Assembly (NCBI GenBank): GCA_964387935.1
Contig: CAYLZN010000036.1
Coordinates: 1-27,865, forward strand
Origin: CAYLZN01 sp964387935
GTDB taxonomy: Bacteria; Acidobacteriota; Vicinamibacteria; Vicinamibacterales; JAFNAJ01
Reading direction: 5' to 3'
DNA length: 27,865 nt
Every line of letters starts with the position of its first letter. Position 1 is the first letter of the stretch. Below the pieces are notes generated by a model. That model was not told where the DNA came from. It ran no database searches and saw nothing but the letters and a program-made list of their open reading frames with translations. Shown one piece after another: positions 8,373 to 15,932 of this stretch. The translations under genes and the position numbers were made by a program.

Positions 8373-9170
8373 GTGACCCGAATCCTGAGTGCCCTCGTCC
8401 TGCTGCCCCTGGTGCTGGGCGTCCTGTTCCTGCTGCCGCCGTGGGGCACCCTGGGCCTGGCGTTCGTGGCGCTGGCCCTCGGGGTCTGGGAGTTCGGCGC
8501 GCTCGCCGAGCACGGGCACGGGCCGTTGCCGCGCGTCGTCATGCTGGTGTCGGCCGCGCTCGCCATGTTCTCCGTCGGCTCGCCGGCCCTGCCGACCGAA
8601 ACCGCGCTGCTGGCGGCGCTCCTGGCCGTCGGCGCCGTGGCGGTCGGGGAAGGGCGCCCCGACCAGGACGTCCTGCGCCGCGTCGGCGTCATGCTGCTGC
8701 CGGCCCTCTACCTGGGGCTGCCGATCGGGGCCATGGTCGCCATCCATCGTGACCACGGCCCGCTGGTCCTGCTCCTCCTCATCGCGACGACGGTCGTCAG
8801 TGACACGGCGCAGTACTATGGCGGCCGCCTGTTCGGGCGGAGACCGCTCTCCCCGCGCATCAGTCCAAAGAAGACGATGGAGGGGGCGGTGTCCGGGGCG
8901 ATCGTCGGCGGTCTCGTGCTCCCGGCGGCGGGGCCCTGGCTCCTGCCGGGCGTGGCGCTCTGGACGCTCTGGCTGGTCGGTCTGGTGCTGGTCGGCTTCG
9001 GCATGCTCGGGGACCTCTTCGAGTCCCTCTTCAAGCGGAGCGTGGGCGTGAAGGACTCGTCGTCGCTCATTCCCGGGCATGGCGGCGTGATGGACCGCGT
9101 GGACAGCCTGCTGTTTGCCGCCCCGGTCTTCTACGGCTTCCTGCTGGCGCTGGGGTGGCTTCGCCCATGA
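8373..9170 (+). CDS. cdsA: Phosphatidate cytidylyltransferase
   Basis: Integral membrane enzyme making CDP-diacylglycerol from phosphatidic acid and CTP, the branch point of phospholipid synthesis. The 265-aa product is mostly hydrophobic helices. Diagnostic segments are SPRISPKKTMEG and the CDP-diacylglycerol synthase signature FKRSVGVKDSSS, then IPGHGGVMDR, with K227, D228, H236 and D241. The GTG start at 8373 lies 45 nt after uppS, and the predicted first membrane helix begins immediately. The last codons overlap the dxr start by ATGA, indicating translational coupling. Confidence 0.96.
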   Translation: MTRILSALVLLPLVLGVLFLLPPWGTLGLAFVALALGVWEFGALAEHGHGPLPRVVMLVSAALAMFSVGSPALPTETALLAALLAVGAVAVGEGRPDQDVLRRVGVMLLPALYLGLPIGAMVAIHRDHGPLVLLLLIATTVVSDTAQYYGGRLFGRRPLSPRISPKKTMEGAVSGAIVGGLVLPAAGPWLLPGVALWTLWLVGLVLVGFGMLGDLFESLFKRSVGVKDSSSLIPGHGGVMDRVDSLLFAAPVFYGFLLALGWLRP

Positions 9171-10414
9171 AGCGCATTGCCATCCTGGGTTCGACCGGGT
9201 CCATCGGCCGCAGCGCGGTGTCCGTGGTGGAGGCCCACCCGGAGCGCCTGAGCATCACCGGCCTCGCCGCCGGTCGCAATCACGGGCTGTTCGTGGAGCA
9301 GGTGGAACGCCTGCGTCCGCGCGCCATTTCCATGGCGACCGAGCAGGCGCTGCACGACGTGAAGCGCGCGCTGCGGGCACCCACCTGCAACCGGATCGGC
9401 GTTTTCGCCCACGGGTCGCGCGGCCTGGTCGAGATCGCCACCCAGCCCGACGTGGACATCGTCCTCTGCGCGTCGTCGGGCACGGCGGCCCTCGAGGCCG
9501 TGCTCGCGGCAATCGAGGCCGGGAAGGCCATCGCACTGGCCAACAAGGAAGTGCTCGTCATGGCCGGCAGTCTCGTCATGGCGGCGGCGCGTCGGCACGG
9601 CGTGGCCATCCTGCCGGTCGATTCCGAGCACAATGCGCTGCACCAGTGCCTGCACCAGCGTCGGCTGGAGGAGATCCGACGACTGATCCTGACGGCGTCG
9701 GGAGGGCCCTTCCGCGAACTCCCGGCCGAGGCCCTGGCCCGGGTCACGCCCGAGGCGGCGCTGAGCCACCCGACGTGGAAGATGGGGCGCAAGATCACCA
9801 TCGACTCCGCGACGCTGATGAACAAGGGGCTCGAGGTGATCGAAGCGCACTGGCTCTTCGACGTGGGTCCCGGCCAGATCGACGTGGTCATTCACCCGCA
9901 GTCGGTGGTGCACTCGCTGGTGGAGTTGAGGGACGGATCGATCATCGCGCAGCTGGGCGTCACCGACATGCGGTTGCCCATTCAGTATGCGTTTTCGTAT
10001 CCGGATCGCTGGGACGCGGCGCTGCCGTCGCTCGATCTGGCGCAACTGCGCCGGCTGGAGTTCCACGAACCGGATCACGAGCGGTTCCCGTGCCTCGGGC
10101 TCGCGTATCGCGCGCTGTCGGCAGGGGGCGCGTTCCCGGTCGTGCTCAACGCGGCGAACGAGGTGGCGGTGGCGGCCTTCCTCGAGGGACACCTGCCGTT
10201 TCGAGGGATCCCGGCACTGATCGAGGCCGCGCTCGAGGCGCACGCGAACCGCGGAGGCGGGCCACCCCGGGACCTGGCGGACATCAGGGCCGTCGATCGA
10301 TGGGCGCACGCCTTCTCGCAGGAACAGGTGCGGGGCGTACAATCGGGGAAGGCGGGCGCAGGGCCCAGGGCTCAGGGCACATGGTGCAGGGCTGAGCGCG
10401 CAGGGCCGAGGTGA
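9167..10414 (+). CDS. dxr: 1-deoxy-D-xylulose 5-phosphate reductoisomerase
   Basis: NADPH- and divalent-metal-dependent enzyme of the MEP pathway, forming 2-C-methyl-D-erythritol 4-phosphate. ATG 9167 is chosen because it overlaps the cdsA stop (ATGA) and puts the NADPH-binding GSTGSIG at residues 8-14. Metal and substrate segments are clear: D152 and E154 in DSEHNALHQC, ASGGPFRE, then HPTWKMGRKITID and NKGLEVIEAHWLF with E223. Family members usually end shortly after the C-terminal helical domain. Here the last 20 or so residues (from about codon 395, beginning KAGAGPRAQG) are encoded by the left half of heptamer array B and look like an acquired tail. The product is 415 aa. Confidence 0.96.
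   Translation: MKRIAILGSTGSIGRSAVSVVEAHPERLSITGLAAGRNHGLFVEQVERLRPRAISMATEQALHDVKRALRAPTCNRIGVFAHGSRGLVEIATQPDVDIVLCASSGTAALEAVLAAIEAGKAIALANKEVLVMAGSLVMAAARRHGVAILPVDSEHNALHQCLHQRRLEEIRRLILTASGGPFRELPAEALARVTPEAALSHPTWKMGRKITIDSATLMNKGLEVIEAHWLFDVGPGQIDVVIHPQSVVHSLVELRDGSIIAQLGVTDMRLPIQYAFSYPDRWDAALPSLDLAQLRRLEFHEPDHERFPCLGLAYRALSAGGAFPVVLNAANEVAVAAFLEGHLPFRGIPALIEAALEAHANRGGGPPRDLADIRAVDRWAHAFSQEQVRGVQSGKAGAGPRAQGTWCRAERAGPR
10338..10343 (+). promoter_or_regulatory. Candidate -10 box (TACAAT) inside the dxr 3' end
   Basis: TACAAT followed by CGGGG interrupts GC-rich coding sequence 8 bases before array B. If used, transcription would begin at the left edge of the array and place all of it in the rseP leader. 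No clear -35 hexamer is seen. Confidence 0.3.
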
Positions 10415-10491
10415 GGGCCCGGGCTCGAGCGCCTTGCGCCGTGAGCCTTGCGCCCCGAGCCGTGAGCCTTGAGCCCTGAGCCTTGAGCCCG
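10351..10491 (+). repeat. Heptamer array B (two opposed halves)
   Basis: The left half (10351 to about 10413) reads GGCGGGC, GCAGGGC, CCAGGGC, TCAGGGC, ACATGGT, GCAGGGC, TGAGCGC, GCAGGGC: the reverse complement of the array unit. After a short centre (about 10414-10428) the right half runs in the forward sense for nine units: GCGCCTT, GCGCCGT, GAGCCTT, GCGCCCC, GAGCCGT, GAGCCTT, GAGCCCT, GAGCCTT, GAGCCCG, ending with CTTTCAAAGG. The halves are mutually complementary and could form a long imperfect hairpin. The left half contains the dxr stop codon; the AAAGG at the right edge is the likely ribosome binding site for rseP. Confidence 0.88.
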
Positions 10492-10508
10492 CTTTCAAAG
10501 GTCAGACT

Positions 10509-11828
10509 GTGATCACGAACATCGTCGCATTCATCTTCGTCCTGGGCGTGCTCATCTTCGTGCACGAGCTGGGCCACTTCCTCATGGCCCGTCGCCACGG
10601 GGTGCGCGTGCTCACCTTTTCCCTCGGGTTCGGGCCGAAGGTGCTCCGCACCGTCCGTGGCGACACGGAGTACTGCGTGAGCGCGATTCCACTCGGCGGC
10701 TACGTGAAGATGGCCGGCGAGTCGCCCGAGGATCCGCGGAGCGGACGGCCCGACGAGTTCATGTCGAAGACCAAGTGGCAGCGGTTCCAGATTCTCATCA
10801 TGGGACCGATCATGAACATTCTGCTCGCCATCGTGGTCATGGCCGTGGTGCTCTACAACGGCGCCGAGGTGCCCGCCTACGAGCAGGAGCCGCCCGTGGT
10901 GGGCTCAGTGCTCGCAGGGTCGGCGGGGGAGCGCGCCGGCATCCGCGTCGGCGATCGGCTGGTGAGCATCGCGGGACGCGACGTGGACACGTGGGAACAG
11001 GCCTTCCTGCAGGTGATGCCGCGGGCGAACCGGCAGATCGAGATCGTCGTCGAGCGTGGCGGCGTGCGCCAGTCCCTGTCAATCACCCCCGACGCGCAGA
11101 CACGGTTCGAGATGGGGGACATCGGGGTGCTGCCGCAGATGCTGCCCCAGGTGCGCAATGTGAATCCTGGGTCGGCGGCCGAGCGGGCCGGTCTCGCGCC
11201 GGGCGACCTCATCCTCGCCGTCAACGGCGAGCCGGCCACCCGCGACACCCTCATCAAGAAGATCAACGCCAGCGCTGATGTCGAACTCGCGCTCACCGTG
11301 CGGCGCGAGGGACGCGAGCGGCAGGTGGCCGTGGTGCCTCAGAAGCAGGGTGACGTCGGGCTCATCGGCGTGCAGCTCAGCCCGTTCGAGGTGCGCCTGA
11401 TCGAGCCCGGCCCGCTTCAGGCTGTCGGGATGAGCCTGCAGCGCAACCTCGAGTGGTCCACGCTGATTTTCCAGACGCTCAAGGGGTTTTTCACGCGGGA
11501 GACGTCTCCGAAGCAGCTCATGGGGCCGGTGGCCATCGCGCAGCTGTCAGGCGGGGCCGCGCAGGCCGGGTGGGTTGCGCTCTTCAGCCTCATGGCGATG
11601 ATCAGCCTCAACCTCGGCATCCTCAACCTGCTGCCGATCCCGGTCCTGGACGGGGGCCACATCTTCATTCTGGGACTCGAAGGCCTGGCGCGCCGCGACT
11701 TCAGCATGAAGGTCAAGGAGCAGATGCTGATGGCCGGCTTCCTGGTCCTCATGGTGCTCATGGTCACCGTGATTTACAACGATCTCACCCGCATCGAGTG
11801 GGTCGAGCGGCTCATGCCCTGGCGGTAG
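10509..11828 (+). CDS. rseP: Site-2 intramembrane zinc metalloprotease RseP
   Basis: M50-family protease that cleaves membrane proteins such as anti-sigma factors within the inner membrane. The first helix carries the zinc motif H19-E-L-G-H23. Two PDZ-like domains follow (roughly residues 125-200 and 205-285, each with a GS(A)AERAG-type carboxylate loop). The C-terminal half holds NLLPIPVLDGGH with the third metal ligand D381. The 439-aa length and topology match RseP. The start is GTG 10509 with AAAGG (10497-10501) 7 nt upstream. It is the last gene of the uppS-cdsA-dxr-rseP set but is separated from dxr by heptamer array B. Confidence 0.96.
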   Translation: MITNIVAFIFVLGVLIFVHELGHFLMARRHGVRVLTFSLGFGPKVLRTVRGDTEYCVSAIPLGGYVKMAGESPEDPRSGRPDEFMSKTKWQRFQILIMGPIMNILLAIVVMAVVLYNGAEVPAYEQEPPVVGSVLAGSAGERAGIRVGDRLVSIAGRDVDTWEQAFLQVMPRANRQIEIVVERGGVRQSLSITPDAQTRFEMGDIGVLPQMLPQVRNVNPGSAAERAGLAPGDLILAVNGEPATRDTLIKKINASADVELALTVRREGRERQVAVVPQKQGDVGLIGVQLSPFEVRLIEPGPLQAVGMSLQRNLEWSTLIFQTLKGFFTRETSPKQLMGPVAIAQLSGGAAQAGWVALFSLMAMISLNLGILNLLPIPVLDGGHIFILGLEGLARRDFSMKVKEQMLMAGFLVLMVLMVTVIYNDLTRIEWVERLMPWR

Positions 11829-11891
11829 GCCCGGCTGCAACCAGCCACGCACTCGCGTCGTCTCTCCAAGTAGAAAAGGAGGTGAGGCGCG

Positions 11892-11987
11892 ATGTTCCGC
11901 CTGGCGGATTGGAGTTTCTCTGGAACGGCTGAACTGGCGACGGCGGTCATGCTGGGCCTGCTCGTAGTCACGGCCCTGTTCGGCTGA
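11892..11987 (+). CDS. Candidate 31-aa single-helix membrane peptide
   Basis: A 31-codon frame (MFRLADWSFSG start, TALFG end) preceded by AAAAGGAGGTGAGG (11874-11887), the strongest Shine-Dalgarno in the window, at correct spacing to the ATG. The second half (AELATAVMLGLL then VVTALFG) would form one transmembrane helix. Its size recalls KdpF, CydX or type I toxin peptides, but I see no specific match and no partner complex nearby. It starts 63 nt after rseP and precedes a candidate structured RNA. Initiation signal good, function unknown. Confidence 0.5.
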   Translation: MFRLADWSFSGTAELATAVMLGLLVVTALFG

Positions 11988-12203
11988 CGGCCATACGGAC
12001 GAACGGGTCAGCATCCGCCCGGAACGGTCGCAAGACACTGAAGGACCTGTGCACCCCCGGGGCGAGCGATTTCAGAGCTGATCGCGGAAGGGGTAATCAG
12101 ACTGCCCCGGCGAACCGATACAAAGGGGTGAGGCGCACGCCAGCCATCGTGGTTGCCCCTCCTCCTCCTGATAAGGCCCCGGCACGACCGGGGCCGCTTT
12201 TTT
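11988..12203 (+). ncRNA. Candidate structured RNA ending in a terminator; family not recognised
   Basis: This stretch holds no convincing ORF but several nested complementary segments. CCGGGGC (12057-12063) pairs with GCCCCGG (12104-12110) and encloses a hairpin GCGAT/ATCGC (12066-12070 and 12081-12085). GGGG/CCCC at 12125-12128 and 12155-12158 close a second stem-loop, and a strong rho-independent terminator completes the 3' end. It could be a small RNA, the 3' UTR of the 31-codon ORF, or an attenuator. I compared it by eye with the common riboswitches, 6S, SRP and RNase P RNA and found no match. The 10-mer GGTGAGGCGC occurs both at the small ORF's Shine-Dalgarno (11881-11890) and here (12127-12136). 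Confidence 0.35.
12175..12203 (+). terminator. Rho-independent terminator
   Basis: A perfect 8-bp stem GGCCCCGG/CCGGGGCC with loop CACGA is followed by GC and six T residues. It would end the rseP/small-ORF transcript and is immediately followed by the long inverted repeat. Confidence 0.92.
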
Positions 12204-12277
12204 GTGGGGTCAGGTCTTTACTTTTAGCGTTTTGGGGGGCTCGCCCCAAAACGCTAAAAGTAAAGACCTGACCCCAC
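12204..12277. repeat. Perfect 34-bp inverted repeat with 6-nt loop
   Basis: The arms at 12204-12237 and 12244-12277 are perfectly complementary over 34 bp and separated by GGCTCG. Each arm begins (outer end) GTGGGGTCAGGTCTTTACTT and ends in TTTTGGGG. The sequence style (TGGGGTCAGGTC with a T/A-rich inner part) is like repeats I associate with REP/RAYT-type elements, though no transposase is present here. It lies between the terminator of the rseP unit and the stop codon of the convergent VWA gene (3 nt away), where it could act as a bidirectional transcription barrier. A single related half-copy is at 2721-2740. Confidence 0.93.
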
Positions 12278-12280
12278 GGT

Positions 12281-13192
12281 TTACTTCGCGACGTAGCTCT
12301 TGCGGGCGCGCACGAGCAGACCCGGTTTCGACACCTTCGTCTCGAGTTTGTGGATCCTGCCATCGGGCTGGCCGGCCGCGAAACCAAGCAGGTACTGGCT
12401 GTGCAGTTCCTGGGCGACCCGTGTGAACGTGGGGCCCAGGCTGGCCGTGTCGTCCAGTTCGAAATACCCCCCGCCGGTCTCCTCGGCGAGCCGCTTCAGT
12501 CCCCGGTCCGGTCGCGTCCGCACGCGCCGGCCGTCGAAGTTCATTTCGCTCTCGAGCCCAATCGCGTAGATCATCACCTCGTCTTCGCGCGCGCGGTCGA
12601 GGACCCGACCCAGCCCGACCTTGCTCGCCGTGTCCTCGCCGTCGGTGAACACGAGCACGACTCGGCGCCCCTCGATCCCCTTCAATTCGTCCAGGCTCGC
12701 GTCGATCGCGTCATAAAGCCGGGTAGGGTTCCCGAACTGCAGATCGTCCAGGGAGCCGATCAACGCATCGCGGTCCCCCGTGAGCTCCGACGCGAACTGG
12801 ATCTTGTCGTTGAACGCGCCCACGAGCGCCCGGTCGTCGGGGAGCAGCCGCAGCAGGAACTGCTCGGCGGCTTTCTTCAGCAGATCCAGCGCGAGCGTCA
12901 TGCTGGCGCTCGTGTCCATCATCACGACCACGGTGATCGGCTGCGTTTCGTTGGAGAACTGCGTGATCGCCTGCGGCTTGCCGTTGTCGAAAATCTGGAA
13001 GTCCTCCTTCGTGAGCTCCGGCACCAGCCGCCCCTGCGCGTCGAGGACCGTGGCAAACACCGGCACGACCTGGGTCCCAGTGCGGAAGGTCGGCGCCTGC
13101 GCCTGCGGTGCCTCCGTTGCTGCCAGCCTCGATGCGCCAAGCGCCACCACACCCGCGAGCGTGGTTGATATGAAGAGCATCCGTCCCGTCAT
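12281..13192 (-). CDS. VWFA-related exported protein (Acidobacterial type)
   Basis: A 303-aa protein with an N-terminal signal peptide (hydrophobic residues 6-20, ending around AATEAPQAQA), a short beta-rich segment (QVVPVFATVLDAQGRLVP, EDFQIFDNG) and a von Willebrand A domain from about residue 85. The MIDAS metal site is intact: D93-x-S95-x-S97 (MMDTSASM), T157 in NPTRLYDAI and D184 in VFTDGED. The EDFxIFDNG prelude plus VWA is the architecture of the VWFA-related family that is greatly expanded in Acidobacteria. It probably mediates metal-dependent protein binding outside the cytoplasmic membrane; partner unknown. It is divergently transcribed from the PIG-L gene, with a 55-nt shared promoter gap. 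Confidence 0.9.
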   Translation of the reverse strand: MTGRMLFISTTLAGVVALGASRLAATEAPQAQAPTFRTGTQVVPVFATVLDAQGRLVPELTKEDFQIFDNGKPQAITQFSNETQPITVVVMMDTSASMTLALDLLKKAAEQFLLRLLPDDRALVGAFNDKIQFASELTGDRDALIGSLDDLQFGNPTRLYDAIDASLDELKGIEGRRVVLVFTDGEDTASKVGLGRVLDRAREDEVMIYAIGLESEMNFDGRRVRTRPDRGLKRLAEETGGGYFELDDTASLGPTFTRVAQELHSQYLLGFAAGQPDGRIHKLETKVSKPGLLVRARKSYVAK

Positions 13193-13198
13193 CTGCTC

Positions 13199-13241
13199 AG
13201 ATTACCGTGAATCCCGCCCGGCTGCGCAATTCCGGTACACT
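13199..13241. promoter_or_regulatory. Divergent promoter region with two -10 boxes next to the start codons
   Basis: The 55-nt gap holds TACACT on the plus strand (13236-13241), 6 nt before the ATG at 13248, and TAATCT on the minus strand (13204-13199), 6 nt before the minus-strand ATG at 13192. No Shine-Dalgarno precedes either start. Such placement would start both transcripts at or next to the A of the ATG, that is, leaderless mRNAs. The -35 elements are not evident. Confidence 0.45.
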
Positions 13242-13247
13242 GGCACG

Positions 13248-15932
13248 ATGGTCGCTCCGCGCAGGTTCGTCATCCCCGCACTGGCCATTTCGGCCTCCCT
13301 TCTCTTCATCCCAGGTGGCACGCACCCCGGCGCGCCTGCCGACGTCGCCGCGCAGGTGAGGCCCGTGTACTCGCAGGGCGTGGCCGGCGTGCTCCAGGCC
13401 ATCGAGCGGCTGACCACCACCGCGAGCGTGCTCCACACCGCGGCGCATCCCGACGACGAGGACACGGCATTCATCGCGAGGGCCGCGCGTGGGGACCATG
13501 CGCGCGTCGCCTACCTGTCGCTCAACCGCGGCGAGGGCGGCCAGAACGTCATCGGCCCGGAGCTGTTCGAAGCCCTCGGCGTCATTCGCACGGAGGAGTT
13601 GCTCCAGGCGCGTGCGCTCGACGGCGGCGAGCAGTTCTTCACGCGCACCTTCGACTTCGGGTTCAGCAAGCGTCTCGACGAGGCCGCCGCGTTCTGGGGC
13701 GAACGCGAGGTCCTCGCGGACATGGTGCGGGTCATCCGGACATACCGCCCACTCGTCATCTACTCCGGCTTCAGCGGCACGCCGGCCGATGGCCACGGTC
13801 AGCATCAGCTCGCCGGCAAGCTGACGCCCCTGGCGTTCAAGGCTGCGGCGGATCCGAAGGAGTTTCCGGAGCAGTTGGCCGAGGGCCTGCGGCCGTGGCA
13901 GGCCAGGAAGCTCTACGTGCGCCAGGGCTTCAGGGCAGACCCGAACAACCCGCCGACGGCCCGCCTCGAGACCGGACGATTCGACCCGGTGCTCGGGCGC
14001 ACCTACTTCGAGATCGCGATGGAGGGCCGCAGCCAGCACAAGTCCCAGGAGATGGGCGTCGCGGAACTGCGGGGCCCGCAGACCTCCAACCTGCGGCTGG
14101 TCGAAAGCCTGGTGACGGTGCCGACGCCGGAAACGAACGTGTTCGAGGGTATCGACACGTCCCTTGCGGGGCTGGCGTCGCTGTGCGGCCTGCCAGAAGG
14201 CGCCCTGAAAGCGGAACTGCAGGCCATGTCCGGGGCGGTGCTGGACGCCCGCGGCGCGTTCGACGCCACGAGCCCCGTCAAGGTCGTGCCGCAACTGGCG
14301 GCCGGTCTTGCGGCGACGCGCCAGGCGAGGTCGGCACTGGCGTCGATTCAGACGTCCGACACGGCTCGGCAGGACGCGGACTTCCTGTTGGGGGTCAAGG
14401 AACGCCAGTTCGAAGAGGCCCTGCAGCGCGCGGCCGGGGTCGTGCTGGATCCGCTGGCCGACACCGAGACGGTCGTGCCCGGCGAGACGTTCGGTGTTCG
14501 CGTGCGCGTCTTCACGGCCGAGCCCGCGGTGGTGAAGACGGCCGGCATCAGGGTGACGACGCCCGCCGGCTGGACGGTGGCGGGCGGTGAGGTCGAGCGT
14601 CCCGCCAGCGACAGTCCCATGGCACGCTTCTTCCGCGAGACGCCGCCGATCAACGAGCCGTTCCGCGTGACTGTCGCCTCCGACGCGCGCCCCACGCAGC
14701 CCTACTGGCTCGAGCAGCCTCGCCAGGGGTACCGCTTCGCGTGGTCCGCCGGTGCACCGCAGGGGCGGCCGTTCGCGCCATCGCTCTTGCACGCAGAGGT
14801 CGCCGCAGAAATCGGCGGGGCGCCTGTGATGCTCCGCGCGCCCGTGCAGTATCGGCTCGTGGACCAGGTCCGAGGCGAACTCCGGCGCTACGTCAACGTC
14901 GTGCCGGCGGTGACGGTGGCGTTCGACTCCAGCCTGGAGGTCGTGCCGCTCCTGTCGCTCGGGACCCCGCGTCGTATTGCGGTGCGCCTTGGCAGCCATC
15001 GCGACGGTGCCACGCAGGGGAGCGTTCGCCTCACCCTGCCGGACGGGTGGCGGGTCGAACCCGCGGCCGCACCATTTGCCTTCTCGACGAAGGGACAACG
15101 GACGGCTGCCACATTCACCCTGACGCCGCCGCGCGCCGTCGCGGCCGGCCGATACGACATCGGCGCCGTGGCCACCGTGGACGGGCAGGCCCACGCCCTC
15201 GGCATGCGCGTCATCGCGTATCCGCACATTCAGACCCATCGCTTGTACACGCCTGCCTCGGCGCAGGTGCGCGTGCTCGGCCTCGAGGTCGCGCCCGTTT
15301 CGGTGGGCTACATCATGGGCACCGGCGACCAGGTGCCGGATGCCATCAGGCGGATGGGCCTCACCGTCACGCTCCTCGACGAGGATGCGCTCGCCGCAGG
15401 TGACCTCTCCCGGTTCAACGTCATCGTCGTCGGCATCCGCGCGTCGGAGTCGCGGCCCGATTTCGTGGCCGCCAGACAGCGCCTGCTCGACTACGTGACC
15501 AACGGCGGGACTCTGGTCGTGCAGTATCAGCAGGGGGACTACGGCACACGGAACCTCGCGCCGTTCCCGGTGGAGTACGCGACGCGCGTGACCGACGAAC
15601 AGGCCGCGGTGCGCCTCCTGCAACCGGCGCATCCGGTGTTCACGACGCCGAACACGATCACGGACGCCGATTGGGCCGACTGGGTGCAGGAGCGCAACCT
15701 GTACGCGTTCGTGAAGTTCGACGCGCGCTATCTGCCGCTGCTTGAAACCGGTGATCCGGGCGAACCCCCGCAACAAGGCGGGCAGGTCTACGCCGAGATC
15801 GGCCGCGGACGATACGTCTACACCGCGTACTCGTGGTTCCGGCAGTTGCCCGCTGGCGTACCCGGCGCGTACCGCATGTTCGCCAACCTCCTCAGCCTGG
15901 GGCAGCCGCGGGCGAAGGCCACGACGCGGTGA
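13248..15932 (+). CDS. Exported PIG-L (LmbE-like) deacetylase family protein with C-terminal GATase-like domain
   Basis: An 894-aa exported protein. The frame is open far upstream, but ATG 13248 gives a clear signal peptide (basic start, hydrophobic residues 8-22) and lies 6 nt after a -10 box. The PIG-L domain (about residues 55-260) has the zinc motif AHPDDED with H67, D69 and D70, then SLNRGEGGQN, and a third His in DGHGQHQ (H183 or H186). PIG-L enzymes remove acyl groups from N-acetyl sugars or related amides, so a glycoconjugate substrate is likely. The central part (about 400-740) looks like beta-sandwich repeats. The C-terminus (about 770-890) has LSRFNVIVVGIRA followed by a GGTLVVQYQ strand, the same pattern as in the M14 peptidases of this window. 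GTGA overlaps it with the next gene. Confidence 0.87.
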   Translation: MVAPRRFVIPALAISASLLFIPGGTHPGAPADVAAQVRPVYSQGVAGVLQAIERLTTTASVLHTAAHPDDEDTAFIARAARGDHARVAYLSLNRGEGGQNVIGPELFEALGVIRTEELLQARALDGGEQFFTRTFDFGFSKRLDEAAAFWGEREVLADMVRVIRTYRPLVIYSGFSGTPADGHGQHQLAGKLTPLAFKAAADPKEFPEQLAEGLRPWQARKLYVRQGFRADPNNPPTARLETGRFDPVLGRTYFEIAMEGRSQHKSQEMGVAELRGPQTSNLRLVESLVTVPTPETNVFEGIDTSLAGLASLCGLPEGALKAELQAMSGAVLDARGAFDATSPVKVVPQLAAGLAATRQARSALASIQTSDTARQDADFLLGVKERQFEEALQRAAGVVLDPLADTETVVPGETFGVRVRVFTAEPAVVKTAGIRVTTPAGWTVAGGEVERPASDSPMARFFRETPPINEPFRVTVASDARPTQPYWLEQPRQGYRFAWSAGAPQGRPFAPSLLHAEVAAEIGGAPVMLRAPVQYRLVDQVRGELRRYVNVVPAVTVAFDSSLEVVPLLSLGTPRRIAVRLGSHRDGATQGSVRLTLPDGWRVEPAAAPFAFSTKGQRTAATFTLTPPRAVAAGRYDIGAVATVDGQAHALGMRVIAYPHIQTHRLYTPASAQVRVLGLEVAPVSVGYIMGTGDQVPDAIRRMGLTVTLLDEDALAAGDLSRFNVIVVGIRASESRPDFVAARQRLLDYVTNGGTLVVQYQQGDYGTRNLAPFPVEYATRVTDEQAAVRLLQPAHPVFTTPNTITDADWADWVQERNLYAFVKFDARYLPLLETGDPGEPPQQGGQVYAEIGRGRYVYTAYSWFRQLPAGVPGAYRMFANLLSLGQPRAKATTR

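Noticed and set aside
11988..12174. Known riboswitch, 6S, SRP, tmRNA or RNase P RNA
   Set aside because: Compared by eye with the conserved cores of c-di-GMP, c-di-AMP, cobalamin, TPP, SAM, glycine, guanidine and ZTP riboswitches and the housekeeping RNAs. No core motif matched, so it is left as an unassigned candidate.
12780..13247. Long N-terminal extension of the PIG-L protein
   Set aside because: It is antisense to the VWA gene; ATG 13248 gives a proper signal peptide and follows a -10 box.
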